Shown here piece after piece: positions 50,860-60,960 of a stretch of DNA of 64,000 nucleotides. The notes under the pieces are model-generated. The model saw nothing but the letters and a program-made list of their open reading frames with translations. It was not told the DNA's origin and did not search any database. The position numbers and the translations under genes are program-made. Source of the stretch: Microbispora hainanensis (GTDB lineage Bacteria; Actinomycetota; Actinomycetes; Streptosporangiales; Streptosporangiaceae); the NCBI RefSeq assembly GCF_036186745.1, contig NZ_CP108086.1, forward strand, positions 8,556,001 to 8,620,000, given 5' to 3'. Position 1 is the stretch's first letter. Every line of letters starts with the position of its first letter.

Positions 50860-51177
50860 CGGGCTCATCGCCGTGCGGAGTCTCGACACGGCCCGCTCGC
50901 CTCGTACGGCGGGAGGAAGGTCTCTTCGATGCCGTACTTTCAGCATAAGCCGGAATGCGACGGGATTATCTGAATAAAGTAGACAACCCGAAGACCTGTC
51001 ATTAATAGAGCGATAAATAAATAGGTGGCGGCGTGTGACACCTGTGTGTCGGCACGGGCGCATCGAATGAATGGATGCAAGATGGTCCACACCGGGAGGC
51101 CTGCGGCCGACGGGCCTCTCCGGGGAAATTTCGACATCGCGCACCTATGGGTGGAATCTCATTTAGAGGTGATCACG
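50860..51177. other. Relatively AT-rich intergenic region upstream of the collagen-like gene
   Basis: About 100 bases around 50935-51030 are far lower in GC than the rest of the window (for example TTAATAGAGCGATAAATAAA near 51002). No gene is supported. A small hairpin occurs near 51098-51125. The composition suggests a strong promoter or foreign DNA. Confidence 0.5.
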
Positions 51178-52182
51178 TTGGCCACGCTCGGCAGCATGTT
51201 CAGGGGTTTCGCAATCGGCACGGTGCTGACCGCCGGCACCGTACCCGTGGTTGACATCGCCGCCGTCGAATCCGCCACTGCCGCACGTGAGGCAGCCTCT
51301 CAAGTCCGCCATGGACACCTTCGCCCCGCCGTTCACTCCTCTCATCGCCCGGGCCCGAATCACAAGAACAAGAACAAGAACAAAAGCAAGAACAAGCAAA
51401 GGCAGCACGAGCGTCAGGGCGCGAACCAGAACCAGAACATGCTGCGGGATCTCACTCAGGTGCTGCCGCCGGTACAGAAGACAGAGACGACATCCGTGGC
51501 GCTCCCCTACAACTGGCAGAACTCTGACGCGACGGCGCAGACCTGGAGCGCGCAGGACAGGATTTTGACCACGGACGGGGCGCCTCACCAGAGCCAGGTG
51601 GCGGGTCCGCAGGGACCCGCGGGGCCGGCACGGTCGCAAGGCCCACAGGGTCCGGCAGGCCCGAAGGGGCCTGCAGGGCCGCACGGCGATCGAGGTGCAG
51701 CGGGTCCGCAGGGCCCGGCAGGTCCAGTCGGTCCGGCAGGTCCAGTCGGTCCGGCAGGTCCAGTCGGTCCGGCAGGTCCGCAGGGCCCGGCAGGTCCAGT
51801 CGGTCCGGCAGGTCCAGTCGGTCCGGCAGGTCCGCAGGGCCCGGCGGGTCCACAGGGTCCAGCGGGCCCAGCAGGCCCGCAAGGCCCAGCAGGCCCGCAA
51901 GGCCCGGCGGGAGTCTCGGGCTATGAGGTCGTCACCGGAGCAGCGTTTACCTCAGACCCGGTATCTATAGATTCCGCGGGAGTTATGTGCCCCGCCGGAA
52001 AAGTGGTGATTTCCGGCGGATTCAGGACTCTTGTGGGCACCCTCGCTCCAGGCGACGGCACCATCTCTATCGTCACATCCGCGCCGAACGCCGCAAATAC
52101 GGGGTGGGAGGTCTTGGTTTTCAACAACAGCCAGTTCAATGCGATTCTCGCCCCTTATGCGATCTGCGCCAATGCATCCTGA
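51178..52182 (+). CDS. Collagen-like exported protein
   Basis: The 334-residue product begins at TTG 51178 (AGAGGTG six bases upstream), with an N-terminal signal-like helix (FRGFAIGTVLTAGTVPVV). A Lys/Asn-rich stretch (HKNKNKNKSKNKQ), a linker and about 30 Gly-X-Y triplets (GPAGPVGPAGPQGP) follow, then a 90-residue C-terminal domain with two cysteines (MCPAG, AICAN). The triplets are rich in Pro and should form a collagen triple helix. It is likely secreted or surface-bound, perhaps in adhesion or spore coats. ATG 51196 is an alternative start. Confidence 0.85.
   Translation: MATLGSMFRGFAIGTVLTAGTVPVVDIAAVESATAAREAASQVRHGHLRPAVHSSHRPGPNHKNKNKNKSKNKQRQHERQGANQNQNMLRDLTQVLPPVQKTETTSVALPYNWQNSDATAQTWSAQDRILTTDGAPHQSQVAGPQGPAGPARSQGPQGPAGPKGPAGPHGDRGAAGPQGPAGPVGPAGPVGPAGPVGPAGPQGPAGPVGPAGPVGPAGPQGPAGPQGPAGPAGPQGPAGPQGPAGVSGYEVVTGAAFTSDPVSIDSAGVMCPAGKVVISGGFRTLVGTLAPGDGTISIVTSAPNAANTGWEVLVFNNSQFNAILAPYAICANAS
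51603..51911. repeat. Collagen-like Gly-X-Y coding repeat
   Basis: Units of 9 and 18 bp such as GGTCCGGCAGGTCCAGTC are repeated in frame, coding for GPAGPV and GPQGPA. Their near-identity shows recent slippage expansion. Confidence 0.9.
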
Positions 52183-52485
52183 CTGTCGAGCGGAGCGGTC
52201 GCGCTTTCGGCCGGCGCGCCGGCGGCAACCGGCGTTGCCGGAGGCGGAACGCGGCCGTCGCCGATCGCGGCCTCTCGATGCTCCTATGTCGTAAAGCCGT
52301 CATGTCCAGGGGCCGATCAGTCGCCCGAGAGTTCGGGGGGCCGCCGTCTTTCCGGGTGCGGTTGAAAGTTCCAGAGTGCGCCATGACACCCCTTCCCGAT
52401 GACCGGGCAGGGGTGTCGGCGTTTCCACCGCTCCGGAGTGCAAGACGGGGTGACGGCCGGTCAGCGCTCTTCCCAGGGCCGACGC
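52183..52485. other. Intergenic region with no supported gene
   Basis: Between the collagen-like gene and the BON-like remnant I see only non-conserved frames. The sequence is GC-rich without obvious repeats, apart from the near-palindrome GACCGGGCAGGGGTGTCGGC around 52401. Confidence 0.4.
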
Positions 52486-52645
52486 CGTCCTCTTTCCACT
52501 CCAGCCGGCCGACGACGCCGATCACACCGTTGGTCCGCTCGACCATGCGGGTGAGCACCCATGCTTGCGAGCGGCGCTCCACGGCGCACGTGAGCGTCAC
52601 GACGCCTTCCGGCACCGACACCTCGACGCGTGACAGGAGATCCTG
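52486..52645 (-). pseudogene. BON-domain gene remnant
   Basis: The minus strand reads QDLLSRVEVSVPEGVVTLTC then AVERRSQAWVLTRMVERTNG and VIGVVGRLEWKED. This matches the C-terminal BON domain of actinobacterial CBS-BON proteins (xxVVTLTGxVERRS). A TAG stop lies just upstream in frame, and after GRLEWKED the frame runs into unrelated sequence. The N-terminal CBS part is absent. Confidence 0.55.
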
Positions 52646-52732
52646 GCGCCCCTACGGCATATACCTATTGACTTGGTAGGAATAGTTGGCAACGCTGAGC
52701 CCAGCGACTCATACGATTCGAAGGGGCATCAC

Positions 52733-53227
52733 ATGAGCGTCACCGACGAGCTCCTCGCCAACGCCGAGCGATACGCCGCGGCCTTCGACAAGGGACACCT
52801 GCCGCTGCCCCCGGCACGCGGGGTGGCCGTCCTCGCCTGCATGGACGCCCGGCTGAACGTGTACGGCCTGCTCGGGCTCAGCGAGGGCGACGCCCACGTC
52901 ATCCGCAACGCCGGCGGCGTGGTGACCGCGGACGAGCGGCGCAGCCTCGCCATCAGCCAGCGCCTGCTCGGCACGCGGGAGATCATTCTCATCCACCACA
53001 CAGACTGCGGAATGCTGACCTTCACCGACGACGACTTCCGCCGGGGCATCGAGGCCGAGACCGGGATCAAGCCCGACTGGGCCGCCGAGGCGTTCTCCGA
53101 CCTCGACGCGGACGTCATCCAGTCGATCAACAGGATCACGGCCGACCCGTTCATCCCGCACAAGGACTCGGTGCGGGGGTTCGTCTACGAGGTCGAGACC
53201 GGACGCCTGCGCGAGGTCAAGCCCTGA
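52733..53227 (+). CDS. Beta-class carbonic anhydrase (second copy)
   Basis: The 164-residue enzyme has the zinc ligands CMDARLN and HTDC (HHTDCGM). It is about half identical in pattern to the copy at 48436-48936 and of the same short type. AAGGGG precedes ATG 52733. Two carbonic anhydrases within 4.3 kb suggest duplication or acquisition. Their expression conditions may differ. Confidence 0.92.
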   Translation: MSVTDELLANAERYAAAFDKGHLPLPPARGVAVLACMDARLNVYGLLGLSEGDAHVIRNAGGVVTADERRSLAISQRLLGTREIILIHHTDCGMLTFTDDDFRRGIEAETGIKPDWAAEAFSDLDADVIQSINRITADPFIPHKDSVRGFVYEVETGRLREVKP

Positions 53228-53291
53228 GAGGCGGCCTCCGGTCGTCACACCTCACGGGGAAGGTGGGCCGGCGACCAGGCGACCTGATGTG

Positions 53292-55364
<2,073 letters not shown>

Positions 55365-55609
55365 ACCCAACTCCTACTTATCAATCGAACACGCGTACGC
55401 AGCTTAACGCCACTCATGTTTGTACGCGCACAAGCTTGCCAGGCGCAGCACTATGACCGGCACTTTCGCTGTGATCCCGGTCACTTTACGGATCATTCTG
55501 CTCTGGGCGTACTCGGAGCATGATTGGGAAGGCCCGTATCCGGTTAGATGTTGTCCCAAGTGACTGACGCCAACGTCCCCACACCGTGGGGCGACCCGAA
55601 AGGCGATAC

Positions 55610-55840
55610 GTGACTGGAGCTCTCGCCCCCATCAAGCCGCTGACGGCCCTGGACCGGTGTGACCGGTGCGGTGCTCAGGCCTACATCCGCGCGACCCTGC
55701 CCGTGGGTGGGGAGTTGCTGTTCTGCGCCCACCACGGGCGTCAGCACGTGGCTGTGCTGCGCGACAAAGGTGCTGAGATCCAGGACGAGTCGGCCCGACT
55801 CAGTGAATCCCCCGCGACCGCCCCTGACGGCGAGCGCTGA
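55610..55840 (+). CDS. DUF7455-like small zinc-binding protein
   Basis: The 76-residue protein has CDRCGAQAYIRATLP and CAHHGRQH, a two-half zinc site of the actinobacterial DUF7455 kind, and an acidic tail. GTG 55610 is the start, with AAAGG upstream. It is divergent from parE, a position seen in other actinobacteria. Its role is unknown. Confidence 0.8.
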   Translation: MTGALAPIKPLTALDRCDRCGAQAYIRATLPVGGELLFCAHHGRQHVAVLRDKGAEIQDESARLSESPATAPDGER

Positions 55841-56011
55841 CCCCATAGACGGCGTGCCGGAGCGCGGACGACGACGTCGGCTCCGCGCGCCGTCTCCATA
55901 TGAATCATCGATCCACGTCATCGGCCCGGACGAACCTCTCGGCCCGGGCCGCCCGGCCGGCGCGACCGCCGTTCCCCGCTTCCCCCGGGGCCCGGCGGCG
56001 GCGCCCGCGGG

Positions 56012-56752
56012 TCAGGACCGCACCCGGTAGTGGTAGCGGCCGGCGACGGCGAATCCCTCACGCTCGTAGAGCGCGCGGGCGCCGGTGTTGGCCTCCGTCA
56101 CCACCAGGTAGGCGCTGTCGGCGCCACGCTGCCGCCCCCAGGCGAGCAGGGTGCGCAGCACGGCCGCGCCCAGCCCGCGCCGCCTGACGTGCGGCTCGAC
56201 CGCCATGCAGTAGATCCCGAGCCGGCGCCCCTGCGGCACGGCCCGTCCCACCGCGCCCTCCTCCAGGAGGACGTACCCGGCGGGCACCCCGCTGAGGATG
56301 CGCTCGCCCCACGTCCGCGCCGGAACCCCGCCGGTCTCGTCGTGGCGCCCGCCGTCCACGGTCCACCAGGTGTGCAGCCACCGTTCCGACGGCCTGTCCG
56401 CCACCGGAGCCCCGGCGGCGGCCTCGTCGCCGGTGATCGGCCTGGTCATCACCAGGGTGGGGTCCACGAGCCGATAACCCCGGCGGCCGAGTTCGTCGTC
56501 GAGCCCGGGCGAGGCGCCCATGCCGACCGAGAACACGCAGGGCTGTCCGATGCCCGCGTAGAAACGCTCGGCCCGGTCGACCGCCTCCGGCAGATCCGCG
56601 CGCTCTCCCAGCGGCAGCACCGAGTTGGCCCGCTTCGTCACACCGCCCGCGTGCCGGTAGACCCAGCCCCCGTCCTCGACCCGTCCCGGCGCCGGCCATG
56701 CCTCGTCGACCAGGAGGTCGAACCGTGCGATCTCCTCGCTCACCTCACTCAC
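56012..56752 (-). CDS. GNAT-family acetyltransferase
   Basis: The 246-residue protein has a C-terminal GNAT domain: LGIYCMAVEPHVRRRGLGAA with the acetyl-CoA loop RRRGLG and ANTGARALYEREGFAVAGRY. The N-terminal half is a divergent second GNAT-like module or cap. The start is GTG 56752, with another in-frame GTG at 56743. The substrate is unknown. The gene ends near the 3' end of the DUF7455 gene. Confidence 0.87.
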   Translation of the reverse strand: MSEVSEEIARFDLLVDEAWPAPGRVEDGGWVYRHAGGVTKRANSVLPLGERADLPEAVDRAERFYAGIGQPCVFSVGMGASPGLDDELGRRGYRLVDPTLVMTRPITGDEAAAGAPVADRPSERWLHTWWTVDGGRHDETGGVPARTWGERILSGVPAGYVLLEEGAVGRAVPQGRRLGIYCMAVEPHVRRRGLGAAVLRTLLAWGRQRGADSAYLVVTEANTGARALYEREGFAVAGRYHYRVRS

Positions 56753-56795
56753 CCGCCGCAGCCTAGTTGACCTGCGCTGCCCGGGTTCGAACCCC

Positions 56796-57419
56796 CTACC
56801 TGCCTCCGGGGTCGAGCGGGGCGTAGCCGAGCACGTGCTCGCGGAGCAGGACGCCCACCTCGGGGTCGTCCCGCTCGAACGCCTCCACCAGAGGTTCGTG
56901 GCGGCCGACGTTCTCGTGCAGGTTCATCCGGAACAGGCGGATCGACAGGTGCGACCACACCTCGATGCCGAGCGACTCCCACACCGACAGCAGCACCTCG
57001 TTGCCCGAGGCTTTCACGATCTCCCGGTGGAAGGCCACGAGGTGCCGCACCTGATCGTCCAGGGAACCGCCGGCCGCCGCGTCGCGCAGGCGGCCGAGAT
57101 GCGTACGCAGCACCCCCACGCGGGGCCTGCCCAGCCGGACGGCCGTCTCCTCCAGGCCCGCCCGCACCTCGTACACTTCGCGAAGGTCGCTCCGGGTGAG
57201 CCCGCGGACCCGTGCGCCCTTGTTGGGCGCCGACTCGATGAGCCTGAGCGCCTCCAGCTCGCGCAGCGCCTCACGCACGGGGGCCTGGCTGACACCCAGC
57301 TCGGCGGCCACACGACGCTCGATGATACGGTCGCCGGGCTTCCATCGGCCGTGGATGAGGCCGTCGAGCACCGTTTGCCGGATATGGTCGCGAAGCGGCG
57401 GCCGCAGCACGGGTTCCAC
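56796..57419 (-). CDS. GntR/FCD-family transcriptional regulator
   Basis: The 207-residue protein has the GntR winged helix (LIHGRWKPGDRIIERRVAAE, LGVSQAPVREALRELEALRL) and an all-helical FCD ligand domain with the usual His/Asp residues (LVAFHREIVKASGN). It is divergent from a second aceE gene, which recalls PdhR in E. coli, a GntR/FCD repressor of pdh that senses pyruvate. A palindrome in the shared region may be its operator. Confidence 0.93.
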   Translation of the reverse strand: MEPVLRPPLRDHIRQTVLDGLIHGRWKPGDRIIERRVAAELGVSQAPVREALRELEALRLIESAPNKGARVRGLTRSDLREVYEVRAGLEETAVRLGRPRVGVLRTHLGRLRDAAAGGSLDDQVRHLVAFHREIVKASGNEVLLSVWESLGIEVWSHLSIRLFRMNLHENVGRHEPLVEAFERDDPEVGVLLREHVLGYAPLDPGGR

Positions 57420-57450
57420 GAGGCCGATGATAGGGCCCAGGATACATCCG

Positions 57451-57462
57451 ATGATCGATCAT
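57451..57462. promoter_or_regulatory. Palindromic operator candidate of the GntR regulator
   Basis: ATGATCGATCAT is a perfect 12-bp palindrome within the 62-bp divergent region between the regulator and the second aceE, 20 bases before the aceE start. Confidence 0.6.
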
Positions 57463-57481
57463 AGGGTGATTTAATAGATTC

Positions 57482-59938
57482 ATGGTAGAAGACCTGGATC
57501 CGCAGGAGACCGCCGAGTGGCTCGAATCCCTCGAGGCGGTCCGCCGTGCAGCCGGCCCCGAACGGGCCGACTACCTGCTGAGGCGGCTGGCGACGACCAC
57601 CCGCTACATCAACACCGTCTCCACCTCCGAGGAGCCCGGCTACCCCGGTGACCTGGAGATGGAGGAACGCATCGCCGCGTACGACCGGTGGAACGCCGCG
57701 GCGATGATCACCAGGGGCAGCCGGCTGGGGCTCGGCGGACACCTGGCGACCTATGCCTCGGCCGCCTGGCTGTACGAGGTGGGCTTCAACCACTTCTTCC
57801 AGGGCGGCCGCGACCAGGTCTACTTCCAGGGCCACGCCTCCCCCGGCATCTACGCGCGTGCCTTCCTGGAGGGCAGGCTGAGCGAGGCCCAGCTCGACCT
57901 GTTCCGGCGGGAGCCCGAGGGCGGGCTGCCGTCGTACCCCCACCCCCGATCCATGCCGGACTTCTGGCAGTTCCCCACCGTCTCCATGGGCCTCGGCCCC
58001 CTCAACGCGGTCTATCAGGCCAGGTTCAACCGCTATCTCCACAACCGCGGCATCAAGGACACCTCGGACAGCCACGTATGGGCCTTCCTCGGCGACGGCG
58101 AGATGGACGAGCCGGAGGCCACGGCCGCCCTCACCCTGGCCGCCCGTGAAGGGCTCGACAACCTCACGTTCGTGATCAACTGCAACCTGCAGCGGCTCGA
58201 CGGACCCGTACGCGGCAACACCCGCATCGTGCAGGAGCTCGAAAGCGTCTTCCGGGGCGCGGGCTGGCACGTCGTCAAGGCGCTGTGGGGCCAGGAGTGG
58301 GACAGCCTGCTCACCTCCGACGAGCTGGTGGCCCGGCTGGGCGAGGTGCCGGACGGGCAGTTCCAGACGTTCGCCGCGTCGTCGGGCGCCTACATCAGGG
58401 AGCGGCTGTTCCACGGGATTGACGTGCCGCACTCGGACGAGGACCTGCAGCGCATCGTCGGCGGGTCCCGGGCCGGCCACGAGCCGCGGAAGGTGTACGC
58501 CGCCTACCGCAGGGCCCTGGACAACCGCGGCGCGCCCACGGTGATCCTCGTGCAGACCGTCAAGGGCTGGACCCTCGGCGCGGGCATCGAGGCGCGCAAC
58601 GCCAACCACCAGATGAAGAAGCTCAGCAAGGACGAGTTCCGCGCGCTGCGCGACCGGCTCGGCCTGCCGGTGCCGGACTCGGCGCTAGACGGCGACCTGC
58701 CGCCCTACGTGCACCCCGGCGCCGACTCGCCGGAGGCGCGGTACGCCGCCGAGCGGCGCCGCGAGCTGGGCGGGCCGATCCCCCGCCGCACGGTCTCCTA
58801 CCATCCGCTGCCGGCCCCGTCCGAGACGCCGTTCCGCGCTCTGGAGAAGGGCTCCAAGCAGCCGGTGGCCACGACGATGGCCTTCGTCCGCCTGGTCAAG
58901 GACCTGATGAAGGAGCCGGAGACGGGACGCCGCTGGGTGCCGATCGTGCCCGACGAGGCCCGGACCTTCGGCATGGAGTCGCTGTTCCCCACAGCCAAGA
59001 TCTACTCGCCCCTCGGCCAGCGCTACGAGTCCGTCGACCGCGACCTGCTGCTGGCGTACAAGGAGGCGACCGACGGGCAGATCCTCCTGGAGGGCATCAC
59101 CGAGGCCGGGTCGATGGCGTCGTTCACGGCCGCGGCCTCCAGCTACGCCACCCACGGCGAAGTCATGATCCCCTTCTACATCTTCTACTCGATGTTCGGC
59201 TGGCAGCGCACCGGCGACCAGATGTGGGCGCTGGCCGACCAGCTCGGCCGCGGGTTCCTCGTCGGCGCCACCGCCGGCCGGACCACGATGACCGGGGAGG
59301 GCCTGCAGCACGCCGACGGTCACTCGCATCTGCTCGCCTCCGCCAACCCGGCGTGCCTCGCCTACGATCCCGCCTTCGCCTACGAGGTGGGGGCGATCGT
59401 GCGTGAGGGGCTCCGGCGCATGTACGGCCCCGACGGCGAGGACGTGTTCTACTACCTGACCGTCTACAACGAGCCGCTCCCCCAGCCCGCGATGCCCGAG
59501 GGCGTCGAGGAGGGCATCCTCCGGGGGATCTACCGGTTCTCCGAGGGCGGCGGCCAGGCCCACCTGCTGGCGAGCGGCACCGCGATCCACTGGGCCCTGG
59601 AGGCGCAGCGGCTGCTCCGTGAGGAGTACGGCCTTGGCGTGGACGTGTGGTCGGTCACCTCCTGGAGCGAGCTGCGCCGCGACGCCATGTCCACCGAAGG
59701 CGTGCCGTACATCCGGCAGGCCCTGGCCGGGACCGAGGGGCCGGTGATCGCGGTCAGCGACTGGATGCGCGCGGTGCCCGACCAGATCAGCCCGTGGATC
59801 GACCGGCCCTGGACCTCGCTCGGCACCGACGGGTTCGGCCTGTCGGGCACCCGCGAGTCGGTCCGCAAGCACTTCGGCGTGGACCCCCGCTCGATCGCGG
59901 AGGCCGTGCTCAAGGCGGTCAAGACCGGCCAGGAGTAG
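57482..59938 (+). CDS. Second pyruvate dehydrogenase E1-type protein
   Basis: The 818-residue protein is a shorter paralogue of AceE at 3408-6161. It keeps the ThDP/Mg motif (GDGEMDEPEATAALTLAARE), the LDNLTFVINCNLQRLDGPVR block and the C-terminal region GTDGFGLSGTRESVRKHFGV. It lacks about 30 N-terminal and 60 other residues. It may be a functional E1 for a particular condition or another 2-oxo acid. The GntR/FCD gene divergently upstream suggests induced expression. A leaderless or weakly led start at ATG 57482 is likely. Confidence 0.92.
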   Translation: MVEDLDPQETAEWLESLEAVRRAAGPERADYLLRRLATTTRYINTVSTSEEPGYPGDLEMEERIAAYDRWNAAAMITRGSRLGLGGHLATYASAAWLYEVGFNHFFQGGRDQVYFQGHASPGIYARAFLEGRLSEAQLDLFRREPEGGLPSYPHPRSMPDFWQFPTVSMGLGPLNAVYQARFNRYLHNRGIKDTSDSHVWAFLGDGEMDEPEATAALTLAAREGLDNLTFVINCNLQRLDGPVRGNTRIVQELESVFRGAGWHVVKALWGQEWDSLLTSDELVARLGEVPDGQFQTFAASSGAYIRERLFHGIDVPHSDEDLQRIVGGSRAGHEPRKVYAAYRRALDNRGAPTVILVQTVKGWTLGAGIEARNANHQMKKLSKDEFRALRDRLGLPVPDSALDGDLPPYVHPGADSPEARYAAERRRELGGPIPRRTVSYHPLPAPSETPFRALEKGSKQPVATTMAFVRLVKDLMKEPETGRRWVPIVPDEARTFGMESLFPTAKIYSPLGQRYESVDRDLLLAYKEATDGQILLEGITEAGSMASFTAAASSYATHGEVMIPFYIFYSMFGWQRTGDQMWALADQLGRGFLVGATAGRTTMTGEGLQHADGHSHLLASANPACLAYDPAFAYEVGAIVREGLRRMYGPDGEDVFYYLTVYNEPLPQPAMPEGVEEGILRGIYRFSEGGGQAHLLASGTAIHWALEAQRLLREEYGLGVDVWSVTSWSELRRDAMSTEGVPYIRQALAGTEGPVIAVSDWMRAVPDQISPWIDRPWTSLGTDGFGLSGTRESVRKHFGVDPRSIAEAVLKAVKTGQE

Positions 59939-59952
59939 GCCGGGCCTGGAGA

Positions 59953-60151
59953 GTGTCTGACAAATGCCGCCCGTCACGAGCGGGCAGGCGGACGCATCGC
60001 AAGGCGGCGGAGGAGCTTGTAGCCGGAGGCTACGGGCGACGACCCCGGGCCCGCGGAGATTGTGAGCCTGCGAGCGATCTCCGCGGGTGGGACGAGAACG
60101 CAGCGAGGCGCCGCCCGGGCCACGCGCAGCAGGGCTTGATTTGTCAGGCAC
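59953..60151. mobile_element. MITE-like element with inverted ends
   Basis: Terminal inverted repeats GTGTCTGACAAAT (59953-59965) and ATTTGTCAGGCAC (60139-60151; reverse complement GTGCCTGACAAAT) match at 12 of 13 positions and enclose 173 bases. Inside are hairpins: GTAGCC-GGA-GGCTAC (60019-60033) and CCCGCGGAGAT/ATCTCCGCGGG (60050-60087, perfect 11-bp stem). No protein is encoded. The layout fits a non-autonomous miniature transposable element. No target duplication is clear. Confidence 0.6.
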
Positions 60152-60156
60152 GACCT

Positions 60157-60194
60157 TGCGCCCCGATCGGGGGAAACTCTCCGGTCGGGGCGCA
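60157..60194 (+). terminator. Hairpin between the second aceE and yaaA
   Basis: A 14-bp stem with one G-U pair (TGCGCCCCGATCGG / CCGGTCGGGGCGCA) and a 10-base loop lies just before yaaA, beyond the MITE-like element. It may end transcription from the upstream aceE or be part of the yaaA leader. Confidence 0.6.
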
Positions 60195-60209
60195 GTAGGC
60201 TGCGAAACC

Positions 60210-60959
60210 GTGCTCATCCTGCTTCCTCCGTCGGAGGGGAAGGCCGAGCGGGGCACCTCCGCCGCCCGCCGGCTCAGCTTCCCCGAACTCGCCTCCCCGC
60301 GCGAGAAGGTCCTCGACGCCCTCGTCTCGCTCTGCCGGACGCCCGAGGCGCGCGACGTGCTCGGCCTGTCGGAGGGGCAGGCCGGCGAGATCGAGCGCAA
60401 CCTGGCGCTTCCCACGGCACGCACGCTGCCCGTCGCCGCCCTCTACACGGGCGTGCTGTACGACAATCTCGGCCTGGCCACCCTCTCCCCCGAGGCCCGG
60501 CGGCGGGCCGACCGGCGGATCGTGGTGTTCTCGGCGCTGTGGGGCCTGCTGCGCCCATCCGACCGCGTGCCGCCCTATCGCCTGTCCATGGGCGTACGGC
60601 TGCCGCCGATGGGCGGCCTGGCCGCGTTCTGGCGGCCGTCGATCAGCGCGGTGCTCGACGCGACCAAGGGGCTCGTGGTGGACATGCGCTCCGCGACGTA
60701 CGCCGCCGCCTGGCAGCCCGGCGAGCGCGGCGTGGCCGTACGGGTGCTGCGGGAGGCGGCCGGAAAGCGGACCGTCGTCAGCCACATGGCGAAGGCCACC
60801 CGGGGCGTCGTGGCCCGCGCGCTCCTCGAGACACCCGATCGCCCTCGAACGGCCGGGGATCTCGCCGACCTGCTGACCGGCCTCGGGCATCGCGTGGAAC
60901 CGGCCGCGCCGGCCGGCCGGGGAAAGCCGCGGATCCTCGACGTGATCGTGGACGAGTGA
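60210..60959 (+). CDS. yaaA: YaaA-family peroxide-stress protein
   Basis: The 249-residue protein fits the YaaA (DUF328/UPF0246) family, with MLILLPPSEGKAE at the start, YTGVLYDNLGL and FSALWGLLRPSDRVPPYRLSM in the middle, and SHMAKATRG near the end. YaaA limits free iron and so Fenton damage under H2O2 stress in E. coli. GTG 60210 is selected by family fit. It ends one base before a convergent gene. Confidence 0.88.
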   Translation: MLILLPPSEGKAERGTSAARRLSFPELASPREKVLDALVSLCRTPEARDVLGLSEGQAGEIERNLALPTARTLPVAALYTGVLYDNLGLATLSPEARRRADRRIVVFSALWGLLRPSDRVPPYRLSMGVRLPPMGGLAAFWRPSISAVLDATKGLVVDMRSATYAAAWQPGERGVAVRVLREAAGKRTVVSHMAKATRGVVARALLETPDRPRTAGDLADLLTGLGHRVEPAAPAGRGKPRILDVIVDE

Positions 60960-60960
60960 G

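Noticed and set aside
56783..56794. GGGTTCGAACCC palindrome resembling a tRNA T-loop
   Set aside because: Only the T-arm core is present. No acceptor stem, D-arm or anticodon arm can be folded on either strand, so it is not a tRNA gene. It could be a tRNA-derived attachment relic, but nothing else supports that.
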